Part shown: positions 36,530-45,549 of the stretch, one piece after another
How positions within the stretch are numbered: position 1 is the stretch's first letter
Layout of the letters: each line of letters opens with the position of its first letter
Assembly: GCF_022919115.1 (NCBI RefSeq)
Contig: NZ_CP095072.1
Location: 4,445,960 to 4,509,959, forward strand
Length of the DNA: 64,000 nucleotides
Reading direction: 5' to 3'
Source: Gracilibacillus caseinilyticus
GTDB taxonomy: Bacteria > Bacillota > Bacilli > Bacillales > Amphibacillaceae
Program-made: the position numbers and the translations under genes
Notes under the pieces: generated by a model
Told to the model about the DNA's origin: nothing
The model's database searches: none
The model's input: only the letters and a program-made list of their open reading frames with translations

Positions 36530-36921
36530 TATGTCTGCTCCTTTTTCATATAATGATATAACTTGAACACTTTCCAACAAGCAACAAACAATAGTCCTGT
36601 ACCAATCATTGGATGCATGGCAGTAAGCAGAGGCAACTTCCCACTCATATTTGCTGTAAAGTACATTACAAATACGAGAGACATCACGCCAAACAATTGC
36701 AAATACGCCCAACCCGGTAATTTGGCAAGCCAAGCAAGCACGAACATCAATAATGGTACATTAAATCCAAATAGGTGGATAAAAAACGTGTGATCTCCCC
36801 AGTGCAATGGACTTATGAACACCGCCATTCCAGCAATAACAAACTGTGCCGTAACACTAAGCAGAAATAAAATAGCAAGTCCTGCATACATATAGGTAAA
36901 AAAACGATATTTCAATATCAT
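36529..36921 (-). CDS. DUF6220-like four-helix membrane protein
   Basis: A 130-residue membrane protein with four predicted helices. Features are FISPLHWGDHTFFIHLFGFN near residues 35-54 and a conserved-looking HPMIGTGLL near 101-109; the pattern fits the DUF6220 group of small integral membrane proteins. GAGGGGG precedes the ATG. It is followed by the overlapping small membrane gene; 233 bases downstream lies the broken sensor kinase on the same strand. Function unknown. Confidence 0.6.
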   Translation of the reverse strand: MILKYRFFTYMYAGLAILFLLSVTAQFVIAGMAVFISPLHWGDHTFFIHLFGFNVPLLMFVLAWLAKLPGWAYLQLFGVMSLVFVMYFTANMSGKLPLLTAMHPMIGTGLLFVACWKVFKLYHYMKKEQT

Positions 36922-37078
36922 GACCCCCTCTGTTTGATAAGTACATGATACCGAGCATTTCTAAACAGCTGCTTAGCGATTTATTAATTTTTTATTAAAT
37001 ATATTTACTTACATTGGAAAAAAATAATTCATTTGATAAGATGTGTTTAAATGTTGAACACGTATAAGGAGTGTTGAA

Positions 37079-37375
37079 ATGAACCTTGTTATTCTAATCT
37101 TGTCGATCGTGGTTTTCCTTATATCACTTAAGCTATTATCAGTAGTTAACTATCGAGGAGAACATTCTTACTTTACCGAAATTAAACAGAATTGTTTTTC
37201 TTTAATTTGTGGCCTTTCCGTAATTGTTTCACTCTTATCAGCAACTTATCAGACTTGGGTGCTTGTCGGCAGTCCGAATTCATTTGCTGGCGGTTATTTC
37301 GTATTAGGCACCGCTCTTTTATTGGTCATTGCTAGTTTTGTTCTATTTTATAAATTCAGTCAAAGAGAGAGCTAA
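37079..37375 (+). CDS. Small membrane protein of unknown function
   Basis: A 98-residue protein with three hydrophobic segments (about residues 2-23, 42-62 and 72-93) and no recognised domain. AAGGAGTG precedes the ATG at the right spacing, which is the main support. It is monocistronic, divergent from the DUF6220-like gene, with no obvious terminator. Confidence 0.55.
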   Translation: MNLVILILSIVVFLISLKLLSVVNYRGEHSYFTEIKQNCFSLICGLSVIVSLLSATYQTWVLVGSPNSFAGGYFVLGTALLLVIASFVLFYKFSQRES

Positions 37376-37467
37376 TGATGGCAGTAGAATTGCATAGCCT
37401 ATTCCCTTATACAAGCACAAACGCATATAAATAATTATATGTATTTTGGGGAAAGGGGAAGAAAATC

Positions 37468-37827
37468 ATGTACGATGCACGTTATCCTTACTTCATTCCT
37501 GCCTATTCCAACTTCCATCATTGGCAACGTCCATATCCGCCGGTAGATCCGAACACACTATATCAGTCTGCTAACCAGTCTCAAAAAATGTTACAAGAAG
37601 CTCGTATGGTACTTACAAAATTCGCTGAATCCAAAGAATTTGATACGAAGCTAATGAATGCCGCCCAAGCTTCTAATCATGATGAGGTGCGACGGTTGAT
37701 TCATTCAATTGGTGATATTACCTCCAAAATAGAGGTTCATTTTAACCCGGACAGTATCAAATTAGAATTCTCTTCAAACGATGCCAATACAGATTGTTGT
37801 CATGTAATTATTGCATTGCGCTGGTAA
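37468..37827 (+). CDS. Conserved Bacillaceae protein with Tyr/Pro-rich N-terminus
   Basis: A 119-residue protein. The first 35 residues are rich in Tyr, Pro and Trp (YPYFIPAYSNFHHW, PYPPVDPNTL), resembling small coat or spore-associated proteins. Then come a helical region (QSQKMLQEARMVLTKFAESKEFDTKLMNAA in parts) and a beta region ending in CCHVIIALRW. Similar proteins with the same N-terminal and CCH...LRW ends occur in many Bacillaceae as hypothetical proteins. AAAGGGGAAG precedes the ATG. No function assigned. Confidence 0.6.
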   Translation: MYDARYPYFIPAYSNFHHWQRPYPPVDPNTLYQSANQSQKMLQEARMVLTKFAESKEFDTKLMNAAQASNHDEVRRLIHSIGDITSKIEVHFNPDSIKLEFSSNDANTDCCHVIIALRW

Positions 37828-37842
37828 TAGACATTGCCAGAA

Positions 37843-37900
37843 AAGAAAAACCGGGCATAACCCGCCCGGTCCTAACTAACATAAATAATATACAACTACC
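37843..37900. repeat. Left flank of R5 shared with R6, including a terminator-like hairpin
   Basis: AAGAAAAACCGGGC, then CCGCCCGGTCCTAACTAAC and ATAATATACAACTACC, is repeated at 46272-46326 next to R6 in the same arrangement. On the minus strand the hairpin ACCGGGCGGGTTATGCCCGGT is followed by TTTTTC, so it can terminate minus-strand transcripts, here from the EamA-type gene. The conserved unit therefore extends beyond the terminal inverted repeats. Confidence 0.7.
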
Positions 37901-38075
37901 TATAATATGGATTATGTAAAGTGGCCACTGACACTGTGGTAATTTTGATAGTTTTCATTTGCTTAGCAAAGCTCCGGAAATATGCCCCACAGGACGCGAA
38001 GTGGTTGGCCGGAGCGGTATCCCAGCACATTAACAATTTCAAAATTACCACCAAGTTGACATAATCCATATTATA
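37901..38075. repeat. R5: short copy of the dispersed element, core inverted
   Basis: A 175-bp copy with TATAATATGGATTATGTAAA on the left and GACATAATCCATATTATA on the right. Its core, GGAAATATGCCCCACAGGACG then CGAAGTGGTTGGCCGGAGCG, is the reverse complement of the core seen at R2, R3 and R6, although both outer flanks have the same orientation as at R6. Like R1 it lacks everything between the two arms of the long inner inverted repeat. The right flank (CCCATATTCATGTTCAGC to about 38115) is shared with R2 and R6. Confidence 0.9.
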
Positions 38076-38193
38076 AGAACCCATATTCATGTTCAGCATG
38101 ATTACTTCTATGACTGTACTTTTATGCTTTCTTAACGTGAAATAAAGACTGTGCCACTTTGCGAGCTGTTAAAAACAAAGTGGCACTGACAAG

Positions 38194-39108
38194 TTAAGAG
38201 GGTATTGTATCAAACTCTTCACCTTCTTGCATTTTGTCCCCAAACTGAGTGGTAATAAACACACCACATATCACAAGAACAGCACCAATTATCTTCATCG
38301 TAGTAATCGTTTCACCTAACCAGAAATAGGCTCCAATAACGGTTACTACCGGAAGAAAATTTAAAAACACAGATGCTTTCGATGGCCCTAATATATCCAC
38401 CGCACGATTAAAAAACAGTAATGCAATAAATGATGGGAATATTCCTAAATAGAATAACGAAGCAATATGTACTGCCCCATTAAAGGAAGGTACACCTCTT
38501 ATCATCCATTCGATACCGACAACAGGTAACAGGACAAGCACTGAAATTCCTGTCATGACAAGCAGGGAGCCATACGCCGGAAATAAATGCATATATTTCT
38601 TCACACATATCGAATAAATAGACCAGGAAAAAATCGCCCCTACCATTATCCCATCACCGATATTCCAGTTCATAGACGTTAACGCTAGTATTCTACCATC
38701 GAGCACTACCCAAATTGCTCCGAAAAACGATAACACAATTCCAATCCATTGAACGTTTCGCAGCTTTTCTTTAAGCAGAAACACACTTAAAATGACAGTA
38801 ACGACTGGAATAACGGTTTCAAGCACCGATACATTTGTTGCCGTTGTATATTGTAAAGCACCATATATAAAAGTATTAAAAAAGGTTATTCCTGATAATG
38901 TCATCATCAGAAATGGCCATCTGTGTGTCACAAAGACAGACCGATAATGCCATGCAGATTTCCATCCGATTGGCAACAAAACCAAAAGGGCAATAAATAA
39001 GCGAAAAAAAGCGATAGTGAATGGTGGTAAATCATTAATCGCTTTACCTACTAAAATATTGCCACCATAAAAAATAACAACCATTACCATTAAGATGTAT
39101 GGATAAAT
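38194..39108 (-). CDS. EamA/DMT-family permease
   Basis: A drug/metabolite transporter with ten predicted helices in two EamA halves (about residues 1-135 and 150-290). Landmarks are GGNILVGKAINDLPP near the start, the TSVLETVIPVVTVILSVFLLKE-type helix around 90-110 and the second-half PSKASVFLNFLPVVTVIGAY. The first ATG in frame (39090) would start inside helix 1. Homologues begin with a few more residues, here YPYILM. An ATT at 39108-39106 with GGGAGTG nine bases upstream fits that start, and no ATG/GTG/TTG lies between it and the in-frame stop. I give the ATT as the likely start; 39090 is the alternative. Substrate unknown. Confidence 0.78.
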   Translation of the reverse strand: MYPYILMVMVVIFYGGNILVGKAINDLPPFTIAFFRLFIALLVLLPIGWKSAWHYRSVFVTHRWPFLMMTLSGITFFNTFIYGALQYTTATNVSVLETVIPVVTVILSVFLLKEKLRNVQWIGIVLSFFGAIWVVLDGRILALTSMNWNIGDGIMVGAIFSWSIYSICVKKYMHLFPAYGSLLVMTGISVLVLLPVVGIEWMIRGVPSFNGAVHIASLFYLGIFPSFIALLFFNRAVDILGPSKASVFLNFLPVVTVIGAYFWLGETITTMKIIGAVLVICGVFITTQFGDKMQEGEEFDTIPS

Positions 39109-39236
39109 AGCAAATCACTCCCATTACCGATAAAATCATGACTACCATCTTAACATTTTCTGCTATATAAAAAAATCAACACTTTATACCAATAAAATGG
39201 TATGCTAATAGAAAATAATTCCATCTAATAACAGGT

Positions 39237-39362
39237 ATGATACGTACAGGAGAGGAATCTTTTGATACATGGGGATTTGGATTATACAATGATGTTCAGA
39301 GTACGTCAACTATTCAAAATGTCTACTCCTCAGTATTTGACAAGATTGATACAGAAAACTGA
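39237..39362 (+). other. Short unassigned open frame upstream of the methyltransferase pseudogene
   Basis: A 41-codon frame (MIRTGEESFDTWGFGLYND at its start) with no ribosome-binding site and no recognised family. It may be the tail of a lost gene. Nothing else was recognised between the EamA-type gene and 39394. Confidence 0.25.
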
Positions 39363-39394
39363 TCGTTCGTGTTTATCAAAAGGAGGAATTGTGT

Positions 39395-40168
39395 ATGAGC
39401 GAACCTGTAAAGGACCATTAGAACCCGGAATTTTATGATCACCGCCATTCTTTTGTATCTGAGTTAGGAAATGTTGTTGTCGAACTATTGGCACCTGTTA
39501 AAGGAGAAAGCATCCTTGATGTTGGCTGTGGCACTGGTGATCTAACCAATCAAATCTCTCACTATCAAGTGTCAATAGAAGGTGTAGATAAGTCAGAAAA
39601 GATGATACAGCAAGCATTACATAAATATCGTCATATTAACTTCAGTGCTCAAGACATTTTGGAAATGGATTATCACCACCAATTTGATGCAGTCTTCTCA
39701 AACGCTGCACTTCATTGGGTAAAACAACCAAAACAAGCACTTGCGTGTATCTATCAAACCTTAAAACCTGGCGGCAGATTTGTTGCGGAATTCGGTGGTA
39801 AAGGTAATGTTAACATTATCACGAACGAAATCATCCATCAGATAAAAAAGGCAGGAATCGACTATCATGAGGAACAGTTTCCATGGTATTTTCCAAGCAT
39901 TGCAGAATATACGACATTGATGGAGAATGTTGGGTTTCATGCGACGCTCGCTCACCATTTTGACAGACCTACTCCGCTAGACGGCGAAAAAGGACTCAGA
40001 AACTGGGTGGAGATGTTTGCGACAGATTTATTGAAGGATAGTTCTGATGAGGTGAAGGAACAGATTATGACTGGTGTGGAAGATAGCCTGCGAGATGTGT
40101 TATAACAATATGAGCAATGGATAGCGGATTATAAGAGAATTCGGGTGATCGGTGTTAAGACAAGTTAA
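39395..40168 (+). pseudogene. Class I methyltransferase with two in-frame stop codons
   Basis: From ATG 39395 (AGGAGG upstream) the frame reads MSEPVKDH, then TAG at 39419-39421, then PEFYDHRHSFVSELG and the SAM-binding ILDVGCGTGDLTNQI, GVDKSEKMIQQA, DAVFSNAALHWV and LKPGGRFVAEFG. A second stop, TAA at 40103-40105, is followed in frame by QYEQWIADYKRIRVIGVK, which is the usual C-terminal end of this family (trans-aconitate-methyltransferase-like). So both stops are internal. The first probably replaced a Trp codon (TGG to TAG). The central domain is intact, and a truncated product could still be made from an internal start. Confidence 0.85.
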
Positions 40169-40294
40169 GCATACGAAAGTAAACACAGTTATTGTGCCTA
40201 TTGAAGTCTGTTTTCTCTGAAACAAAAGGAGTTCGAGTCAGCGAACTCTTTTTGTTTTGCGTCTACCCATTACTAGTAGATTAAACCACAACTG

Positions 40295-41245
40295 TTATGG
40301 ACAGTATAAGCTCAATCTATCTTTTAGTGCTTCTAACACTTTCCTTGGCACTTCCCTGACCTTGAGATCATCATCAAGGAAAAGTAGCCAATTTGTAATT
40401 TCGGTCACTTCTTCGAGGTCATTCACATTGATAACAGTCTTTACTACGGCTGTTGTTTGATAAGGATTCGTATAGGAAATCGATATTTTAAATGGATGAT
40501 ATTTTTTGAACTGGGCAATCGCTTTTGGGCCAAGTTCAAGAATAAGATTCACCACTTCTTCCTTCTTCGTCAATTTATCTACCATCTCTTGCTCACTTAC
40601 TCTCTTTTTCGGCTGGTAGGATTGGACATTGGTGAGATGCGTTACAGGAAAAATTCGTTTCTCCTCTTCTTTTAAGTCAATGCCTTCAATCAACCAAAGA
40701 CTTTTTTCATGATAAAGATGTAAAAGATAAATGGGATAAGACTTTAATACTTTTTCTTCTTTGATGGTAATCCATAAATATCTATCTAAAAGCAGAAGTT
40801 GGATAAGTTTTTCTAGCGTAGCATCGGGAAGGTCTGAAAAATCAAGTAAGTCCGGATTCCTTCAAACAGCAAAAGTTGATCTAGAAGAATTAGGTCATCT
40901 TGCTGGTTATCGGATATCAGACCGAGTAATTTCTCCGCTATCGATTGACGGCTCTTTAGAAAAGGGAGTTGTTGGTTTCTTGTCGCCATAAAAGCAATAA
41001 AAAGAGCTTTAACCTCATTATCGGTGAAGTGAACGACTGGAAGGACAGAATTGTGCATGACAGAATATTCGCCATTTTTTCCCAACTTCAGCAACTAAAG
41101 GCATTCCCATAGCTTCAATTTCTCTGATATCACGAATAGCTGTAGAACGAGAGATATTAAATTCCTGCATAATTTCCGAAATGGTAAAATGAGCTCGATT
41201 GTTGATATACCGCATGATGACATTAATTCGTTCCACTTTTTTCAT
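40295..41245 (-). pseudogene. YobV-like HTH/WYL transcriptional regulator with two frameshifts
   Basis: Three minus-strand frames together make one regulator of about 315 residues. Frame 1 (from ATG at 41245) has the DeoR-type helix-turn-helix: FTISEIMQEFNISRSTAIRD. At the A6 run near 41075-41080 the frame shifts: GKNGEYSVMHNSVLPVVHFT continues in the next frame, to about 40860. A further shift near LLLFEG leads to DLPDATLEKLIQLLLLDRYL and the WYL-type sensor part with FPVTHLTNV and the C-terminal LKVREVPRKVLEALKD. It is divergent from a YobU-like gene, the same arrangement as yobU-yobV of B. subtilis. Confidence 0.8.
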
Positions 41246-41354
41246 CGTGTCCTCCTAAACAGTTTCAATTTTTGACACTATTTATTGTTATTATAGACCT
41301 ATCAAATGGAGCAGACAAATCATTTGATAATTTAAAAAAAGGAAGGTTTTGAAC

Positions 41355-41837
41355 ATGGCTGATTATATGTTAGAAGAAAAAGACAACTTTATTGTTATTG
41401 GTTTGGGGACGGAACTTACCAGTCATTACACAGACTTTGCTGGCTTAAGCAAAGAAAAAGCCGATTTTTGGCAGGTTGTCAACGAAGATGGCAGACTGGA
41501 TACATTAAAAGACATCGCTGCAAATGATTATATTTTTGCCGTGAACGAAACGGTAAATAACAAGATGATGCATTATGCCGGTGTCATGGCAGATGCAGAT
41601 TCAGCACCAGAAGGAGCCAGAATTATTCAATTTCCTAAAGGGCAATACCTGGTTATTAAAGGAGAAGAAAAGTCATCTGATGAATTAAATAATAAACTCT
41701 CTGCTATTGCCTTTGGAGAGGTTTTAACTGAAGCAGAGAATTTTGCTTATGTTGGCGGACCGAATACAACTGTTGAGACAGGCCGAAAAAACGGCTTGGT
41801 TACTGGTAAAATGTGGATACCTGTTGTTGAGAAATAA
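41355..41837 (+). CDS. GyrI-like/AraC effector-binding domain protein (YobU-like)
   Basis: A 160-residue single-domain protein of the effector-binding (GyrI-like) superfamily. It has the two SHS2 halves: FIVIGLGTELTSHYTDF at the N-terminus, and VMADADSAPEGARIIQFPKGQY with FGEVLTEAENF in the second half. Such proteins bind small hydrophobic molecules or act with an adjacent regulator. I chose ATG at 41355 (GGAAGG eight bases upstream). Its divergent partner is the broken YobV-like regulator, so its own regulation may be lost. Confidence 0.78.
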   Translation: MADYMLEEKDNFIVIGLGTELTSHYTDFAGLSKEKADFWQVVNEDGRLDTLKDIAANDYIFAVNETVNNKMMHYAGVMADADSAPEGARIIQFPKGQYLVIKGEEKSSDELNNKLSAIAFGEVLTEAENFAYVGGPNTTVETGRKNGLVTGKMWIPVVEK

Positions 41838-41856
41838 AAAGGAGTGTTTTTTAAGT

Positions 41857-41892
41857 AAAAAGGAGTCCATACAATGTATGAGCTCCTTTTTA
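41857..41892 (+). terminator. Terminator after the YobU-like gene
   Basis: Stem AAAAAGGAG / CTCCTTTTT with an inner CATAC / GTATG helix. Confidence 0.7.
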
Positions 41893-42230
41893 TTATGATT
41901 TTGAATATCAATATTTAAGTTCTATTATTGCTTTTTTTTAGGTCAACTTCATTATTCATGAGAAGTTTTAGTTTAGCTCCACAAATGAACCGTCTAAACT
42001 TACACAATAGACATCCAATAATAAAATTATCTTGAATCAGTTCCGGTTTTTGTGTTTAGTATCAAACTGTTCTCTATTTTTCCAAAGTCAAGCGGAACAA
42101 ATCTTACTCCTATTCCCCTTCCCCCAAATTAACATAGATATTCATGAGCTTTACAAAAAGATTCACTAAAAATTCCGTACATAACCTGAACAAATAAGAA
42201 AATACTACTAGAAAAAGGAGTTCTTCAGAA
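41893..42230. other. Gene-free stretch
   Basis: About 340 AT-rich bases without a supported gene, repeat or RNA. Only the AAAAAGGAG ribosome-binding site of the following gene is recognisable at its end. Confidence 0.5.
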
Positions 42231-42569
42231 ATGAGAATAGTTATATCATTACAGTTAGTTTTTGGGTTGTTCCTGATTGGAGACTGGATTAATTTCAACA
42301 CGAATATAGTAAGTGCAGCACAAGAAGAAGAACCTCCCTATGCTAAATGGGGACAAATTGCCATGAAAGAAACAAAGAAAAAATATCCCCAAGCTAAAAT
42401 TATTGATTATCTGCATGTAGCCAGAGAAAAGGCGCCTGAGTATACAACAGAGAAATTTAAACTTTGGCTAAAAAATGAAAGTAAAGAATTCGGTGTCTTT
42501 GTAGACATAAAATTTAATATCGAAACAGAGAAAGTTATTGATATAACATTTCGTGAAACAGATAGATAA
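42231..42569 (+). CDS. DUF3889-family secreted protein (YqzG-like)
   Basis: A 112-residue exported protein. The signal peptide (about residues 1-30) ends near VSAA. The mature domain begins PYAKWGQIAMKETKKKYP, the hallmark of DUF3889, and continues IIDYLHVAREK and EFGVFVDIKFN with a final ITFRET strand. Function unknown. AAAAAGGAG stands before the ATG with a long spacing. Confidence 0.8.
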   Translation: MRIVISLQLVFGLFLIGDWINFNTNIVSAAQEEEPPYAKWGQIAMKETKKKYPQAKIIDYLHVAREKAPEYTTEKFKLWLKNESKEFGVFVDIKFNIETEKVIDITFRETDR

Positions 42570-42626
42570 CTATACAACCATGCGTATCTTTAATTTCCAG
42601 ATACGCTTTTCTCCTTTGAAAATGGA

Positions 42627-43289
42627 TTACACAACACCCACCATTAGAACTCTTTTCAATTCCCCCACAGTTTCAACAATACAAGTAGGGTTAGATTGAC
42701 TTATCTCGGCAAATGAACCATATCCATAGGTTACACCAATAGAATCAATTCCAGTATTTCTCGCTCCAATAATGTCATGCTCTCTATCTCCGATCATGAT
42801 AAATTCAACGGGGTCAAATTGATTATATGTTTCCAATATGTGTTGAATGATTTTCGTTTTTGAGGTTCTCGTTCCATCAAGATTACTGCCGACGATAAGT
42901 TCAAAATAGTCTGCAATATTAAAATAATTTACTATCTCTTTAGCAAAAATAGTCGGTTTCGAAGTGGCTATCACTAATTTAAATCCTTGATCTTTCAATG
43001 ATTTTAACATAGCCGTAATCTGAGGATACAATTCATTTTCAAACATACCCTTTTGTTTGAAACGCTCTCTATAAAAACCGATCGCTTTATCAATCTCTGG
43101 CTCATTGAAAACATAATATTCGGCAAATGATACTTGTAATGGCGGACCAATAAAACCTTCTAAATTATCTAAGTTTGTTTCATTGGTCCCCATCTTGTTT
43201 AAGGCGTATTGGACTGATTTCGTTATACCAATCTTTGGATCTGAAAGTGTTCCATCCAAATCGAATAAGATGACTTTATAATTATTCAT
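42627..43289 (-). CDS. HAD-superfamily hydrolase (phosphoglycolate phosphatase-like)
   Basis: A 220-residue HAD phosphatase. Motif I is LFDLDGTLSDP near residues 8-18, motif II is VIATSKPT near 107-114, motif III the Lys in the TSKTKIIQ region near 142, and motif IV MIGDREHDIIGARNTG near 161-176. The helical cap lies between motifs I and II. It may act as a phosphoglycolate phosphatase or a nucleotidase; the substrate is uncertain. It is the last gene of a minus-strand group with the GNAT and DinB genes. Confidence 0.85.
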   Translation of the reverse strand: MNNYKVILFDLDGTLSDPKIGITKSVQYALNKMGTNETNLDNLEGFIGPPLQVSFAEYYVFNEPEIDKAIGFYRERFKQKGMFENELYPQITAMLKSLKDQGFKLVIATSKPTIFAKEIVNYFNIADYFELIVGSNLDGTRTSKTKIIQHILETYNQFDPVEFIMIGDREHDIIGARNTGIDSIGVTYGYGSFAEISQSNPTCIVETVGELKRVLMVGVV

Positions 43290-43307
43290 ATAGATTCACT
43301 CCAATTC

Positions 43308-44066
43308 TTACCGGTGATTTTTAATTCGATACCAATATTTATATGTCTCTTTAAATCCTAACTTCGCGTATAGATTCCGTGCTGGTGTATTATCAGAAAT
43401 GACTTGAAGATATGCTTGGTCCGCTCCATTATCTTTCCCCCATTGTAATAGGGTTAGCATCAGTTGTTGGCCGTGCCCCTTGTTTCTGAATTCAGGATTC
43501 GTGACAATATCAAACAATCCCAAATATTGATCCTCAAGAACTGCCATACCACATGCTAACGTTTCCTGATTTTCGCTTACTAATCTTACAAAACATACAT
43601 CTGCCAAGATATTTTCTAGTATTGTTCTTAAAGTTGGCTGGTCTTGCTCTTTCACGTTATTTAGCAGACAACATTTTGTATACCAATCATCACTTAGACG
43701 CCTGGATATAATTGAATTGGCTGATCGTGAAACATTTATATCATCAAGTGAAAGTAACTGTACACTGGTTAATCCAGCAAAAGTATAACCTTTGTCAGAT
43801 AGAGTTTTATCTAAATCAACAGGATGTACATATGAAGTAAGCTTAAACACGACATCCAGGTTTTCCTTGCGATATATTTGTTCTACTCTATTTAATTTCT
43901 TTTCTATTTTCACAATTGAAAAATAAATTGGGTTGATTGAGTTTGCTCTTTTTGCATAGCCATTGGAAAAACGTAGAATCCACCCATCAAATAGAACGGT
44001 CTGTAATGATGGTAAAGCATTCATTGATAATTCCTCGATCTTTTGTATACATGCATTTTGATCCAT
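43308..44066 (-). CDS. GNAT-family N-acetyltransferase
   Basis: A 252-residue protein whose C-terminal half is a GNAT domain. The acetyl-CoA site reads NPEFRNKGHGQQLMLTLL near residues 196-213 (Q/RxxGxG/A), followed by YLQVISDNTPARNLYAKLGF near 221-240. The N-terminal half (FDGWILRFSNGYAKRANS near 25-42) is like the double-domain GNAT proteins of Bacillus. Substrate unknown. It lies 18 bases before the HAD gene. Confidence 0.85.
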   Translation of the reverse strand: MDQNACIQKIEELSMNALPSLQTVLFDGWILRFSNGYAKRANSINPIYFSIVKIEKKLNRVEQIYRKENLDVVFKLTSYVHPVDLDKTLSDKGYTFAGLTSVQLLSLDDINVSRSANSIISRRLSDDWYTKCCLLNNVKEQDQPTLRTILENILADVCFVRLVSENQETLACGMAVLEDQYLGLFDIVTNPEFRNKGHGQQLMLTLLQWGKDNGADQAYLQVISDNTPARNLYAKLGFKETYKYWYRIKNHR

Positions 44067-44080
44067 TTTATTGTCATTCC

Positions 44081-44617
44081 TTAGTTATTTTTTAATTTAC
44101 GAGATTCCTGATACCATTTCCTAAGCTGATTAATATGTGCTTGATGATAGCGGTTATGGTCCGCCATATGCCATAAACCCCAGCGGATTGTGGCTGTTTT
44201 TTCATTTTGATGTCCAAAACTGACTTTTCTTTTTAAGTCAGCATCAGTTAATTGCAGACAAACCTCTCTTAATGATTGTAATACCTCATCATATTCTGAC
44301 ATCAGTTTTTGCAAAGACTGTCCCTTGATCATCGGAAGCTTCTTCTCCTTATCAAGCATTGGCCCATATTTTTCTTTTAAATCTTTTGGTATCGGCTCAT
44401 CTTTTAATCTGTAAACCCAGTTAAGATCCACGTATGAGATATGCTTGATTAATTGGGCAGTACTGTTAGCTTTATGTTTTGGCCCTTTATAGTCAATTTC
44501 TGTCTGAGACATACCGTCTGTTATGAATTTCAGTCGTTCACTATTTTCTTTTACTGCTGCATATAACATGCTTACAATTGGTGACATCTTTTCACTTGTG
44601 TGTAAATCATTTATCAT
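44081..44617 (-). CDS. DinB-superfamily protein
   Basis: A 178-residue four-helix-bundle protein of the DinB/YfiT type. The three metal-ligand His are in LIKHISYVDLNWVY near residue 57, and WGLWHMADHNRYHQAHINQLRKW near 148-165 (two His). Members act as metal-dependent thiol-S-transferases or are of unknown role. AAGGGAG precedes the ATG. It lies 14 bases upstream of the GNAT gene and is probably co-transcribed. Confidence 0.85.
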   Translation of the reverse strand: MINDLHTSEKMSPIVSMLYAAVKENSERLKFITDGMSQTEIDYKGPKHKANSTAQLIKHISYVDLNWVYRLKDEPIPKDLKEKYGPMLDKEKKLPMIKGQSLQKLMSEYDEVLQSLREVCLQLTDADLKRKVSFGHQNEKTATIRWGLWHMADHNRYHQAHINQLRKWYQESRKLKNN

Positions 44618-44676
44618 TTTAATCTCCCTTAAAAGAAAGCACCTTCACTTTCATCTAATTTTATTTCAATAAAAAA

Positions 44677-45549
44677 TTATTTGCTATTAATATTAAAATT
44701 ATCACGTAGTATTTCATAACCATTCTCATTAAGCCTTTCTCCGTAAACACCATTAACAGGCTGAATATCAAAAGGAACATTCACTTTCTCAAAGTTCATC
44801 GTATTTAATAGTGCCGTTTCAACATCAGTACTATTGTTAATTTTTAATATCTCCTTTAGAAAGGCTTCTTGTTGAAAAAGTTTCAAATATACCGATAAAA
44901 TTCTTTCATTTCTTCCCTCTCGACCTTTTGAATCCTGGAATCTCATCGTCATATAATGAATGACTTCCTCGTTTTTATCTAATCTAATTTCTCCCTCATT
45001 GTACATTTGTCCTTTGTACATAAATTGAAATGGATTATTAACTGTCAGAGGCTTGTTATTTTCCACAAATTCGCCTATTGATTTCGCATTAATCTCAAAC
45101 GTTTGTGTAATTTCAATTCCAAATAGACCATTAAATTTTTCTGAAGTTATGGGGTGATAGATTTTGCCTTTATCGTTTACACTATATGGAATAAATGAAT
45201 ACTTGATTTTCTTCTCATCGCTATTCACATTTAATAATAACAGGCTTGGCATGTCTTCCGAATTCGTTATCATTAGATAGTTTGCATTGGTACTGTTCGA
45301 AATACTACTTGTATCTGCTATATTATTCATATTTTCATTCACAGAAAAAGCATCAAGACTAATAAATAAAATGAACGCTATAATGGCTGCTGCTGTTGAC
45401 GCAAATATCGGTATAAGCTTCCTTGACTTATTACTATTTGCAGAGAATATTTTATGTATCGTTTTGTCTTGCATCGCCTTATCAAATTCTTTATCTTTGT
45501 AAATGGAATTATTCAAGGACGTCTTTAGCTCCTGTAATTTTTCTTCCAC
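44677..45549 (-). CDS. Putative anti-sigma factor of the adjacent ECF sigma factor
   Basis: A protein of about 290 residues with a cytoplasmic N-terminus (about 45 residues), one transmembrane helix (LIPIFASTAAAIIAFILFIS) and a large extracytoplasmic part without a recognised domain. It overlaps the 3' end of the ECF sigma gene, the classic sigma/anti-sigma arrangement. I chose GTG at 45549 because AAAGGAGG lies nine bases upstream, which leaves a 41-base overlap; a TTG at 45558 abuts the site. Its role as anti-sigma factor is inferred from topology and position. Confidence 0.7.
   Translation of the reverse strand: MEEKLQELKTSLNNSIYKDKEFDKAMQDKTIHKIFSANSNKSRKLIPIFASTAAAIIAFILFISLDAFSVNENMNNIADTSSISNSTNANYLMITNSEDMPSLLLLNVNSDEKKIKYSFIPYSVNDKGKIYHPITSEKFNGLFGIEITQTFEINAKSIGEFVENNKPLTVNNPFQFMYKGQMYNEGEIRLDKNEEVIHYMTMRFQDSKGREGRNERILSVYLKLFQQEAFLKEILKINNSTDVETALLNTMNFEKVNVPFDIQPVNGVYGERLNENGYEILRDNFNINSK

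Noticed and set aside
42110..42301. 63-codon minus-strand frame
   Set aside because: Overlaps the start of the DUF3889 gene and has no ribosome-binding site.
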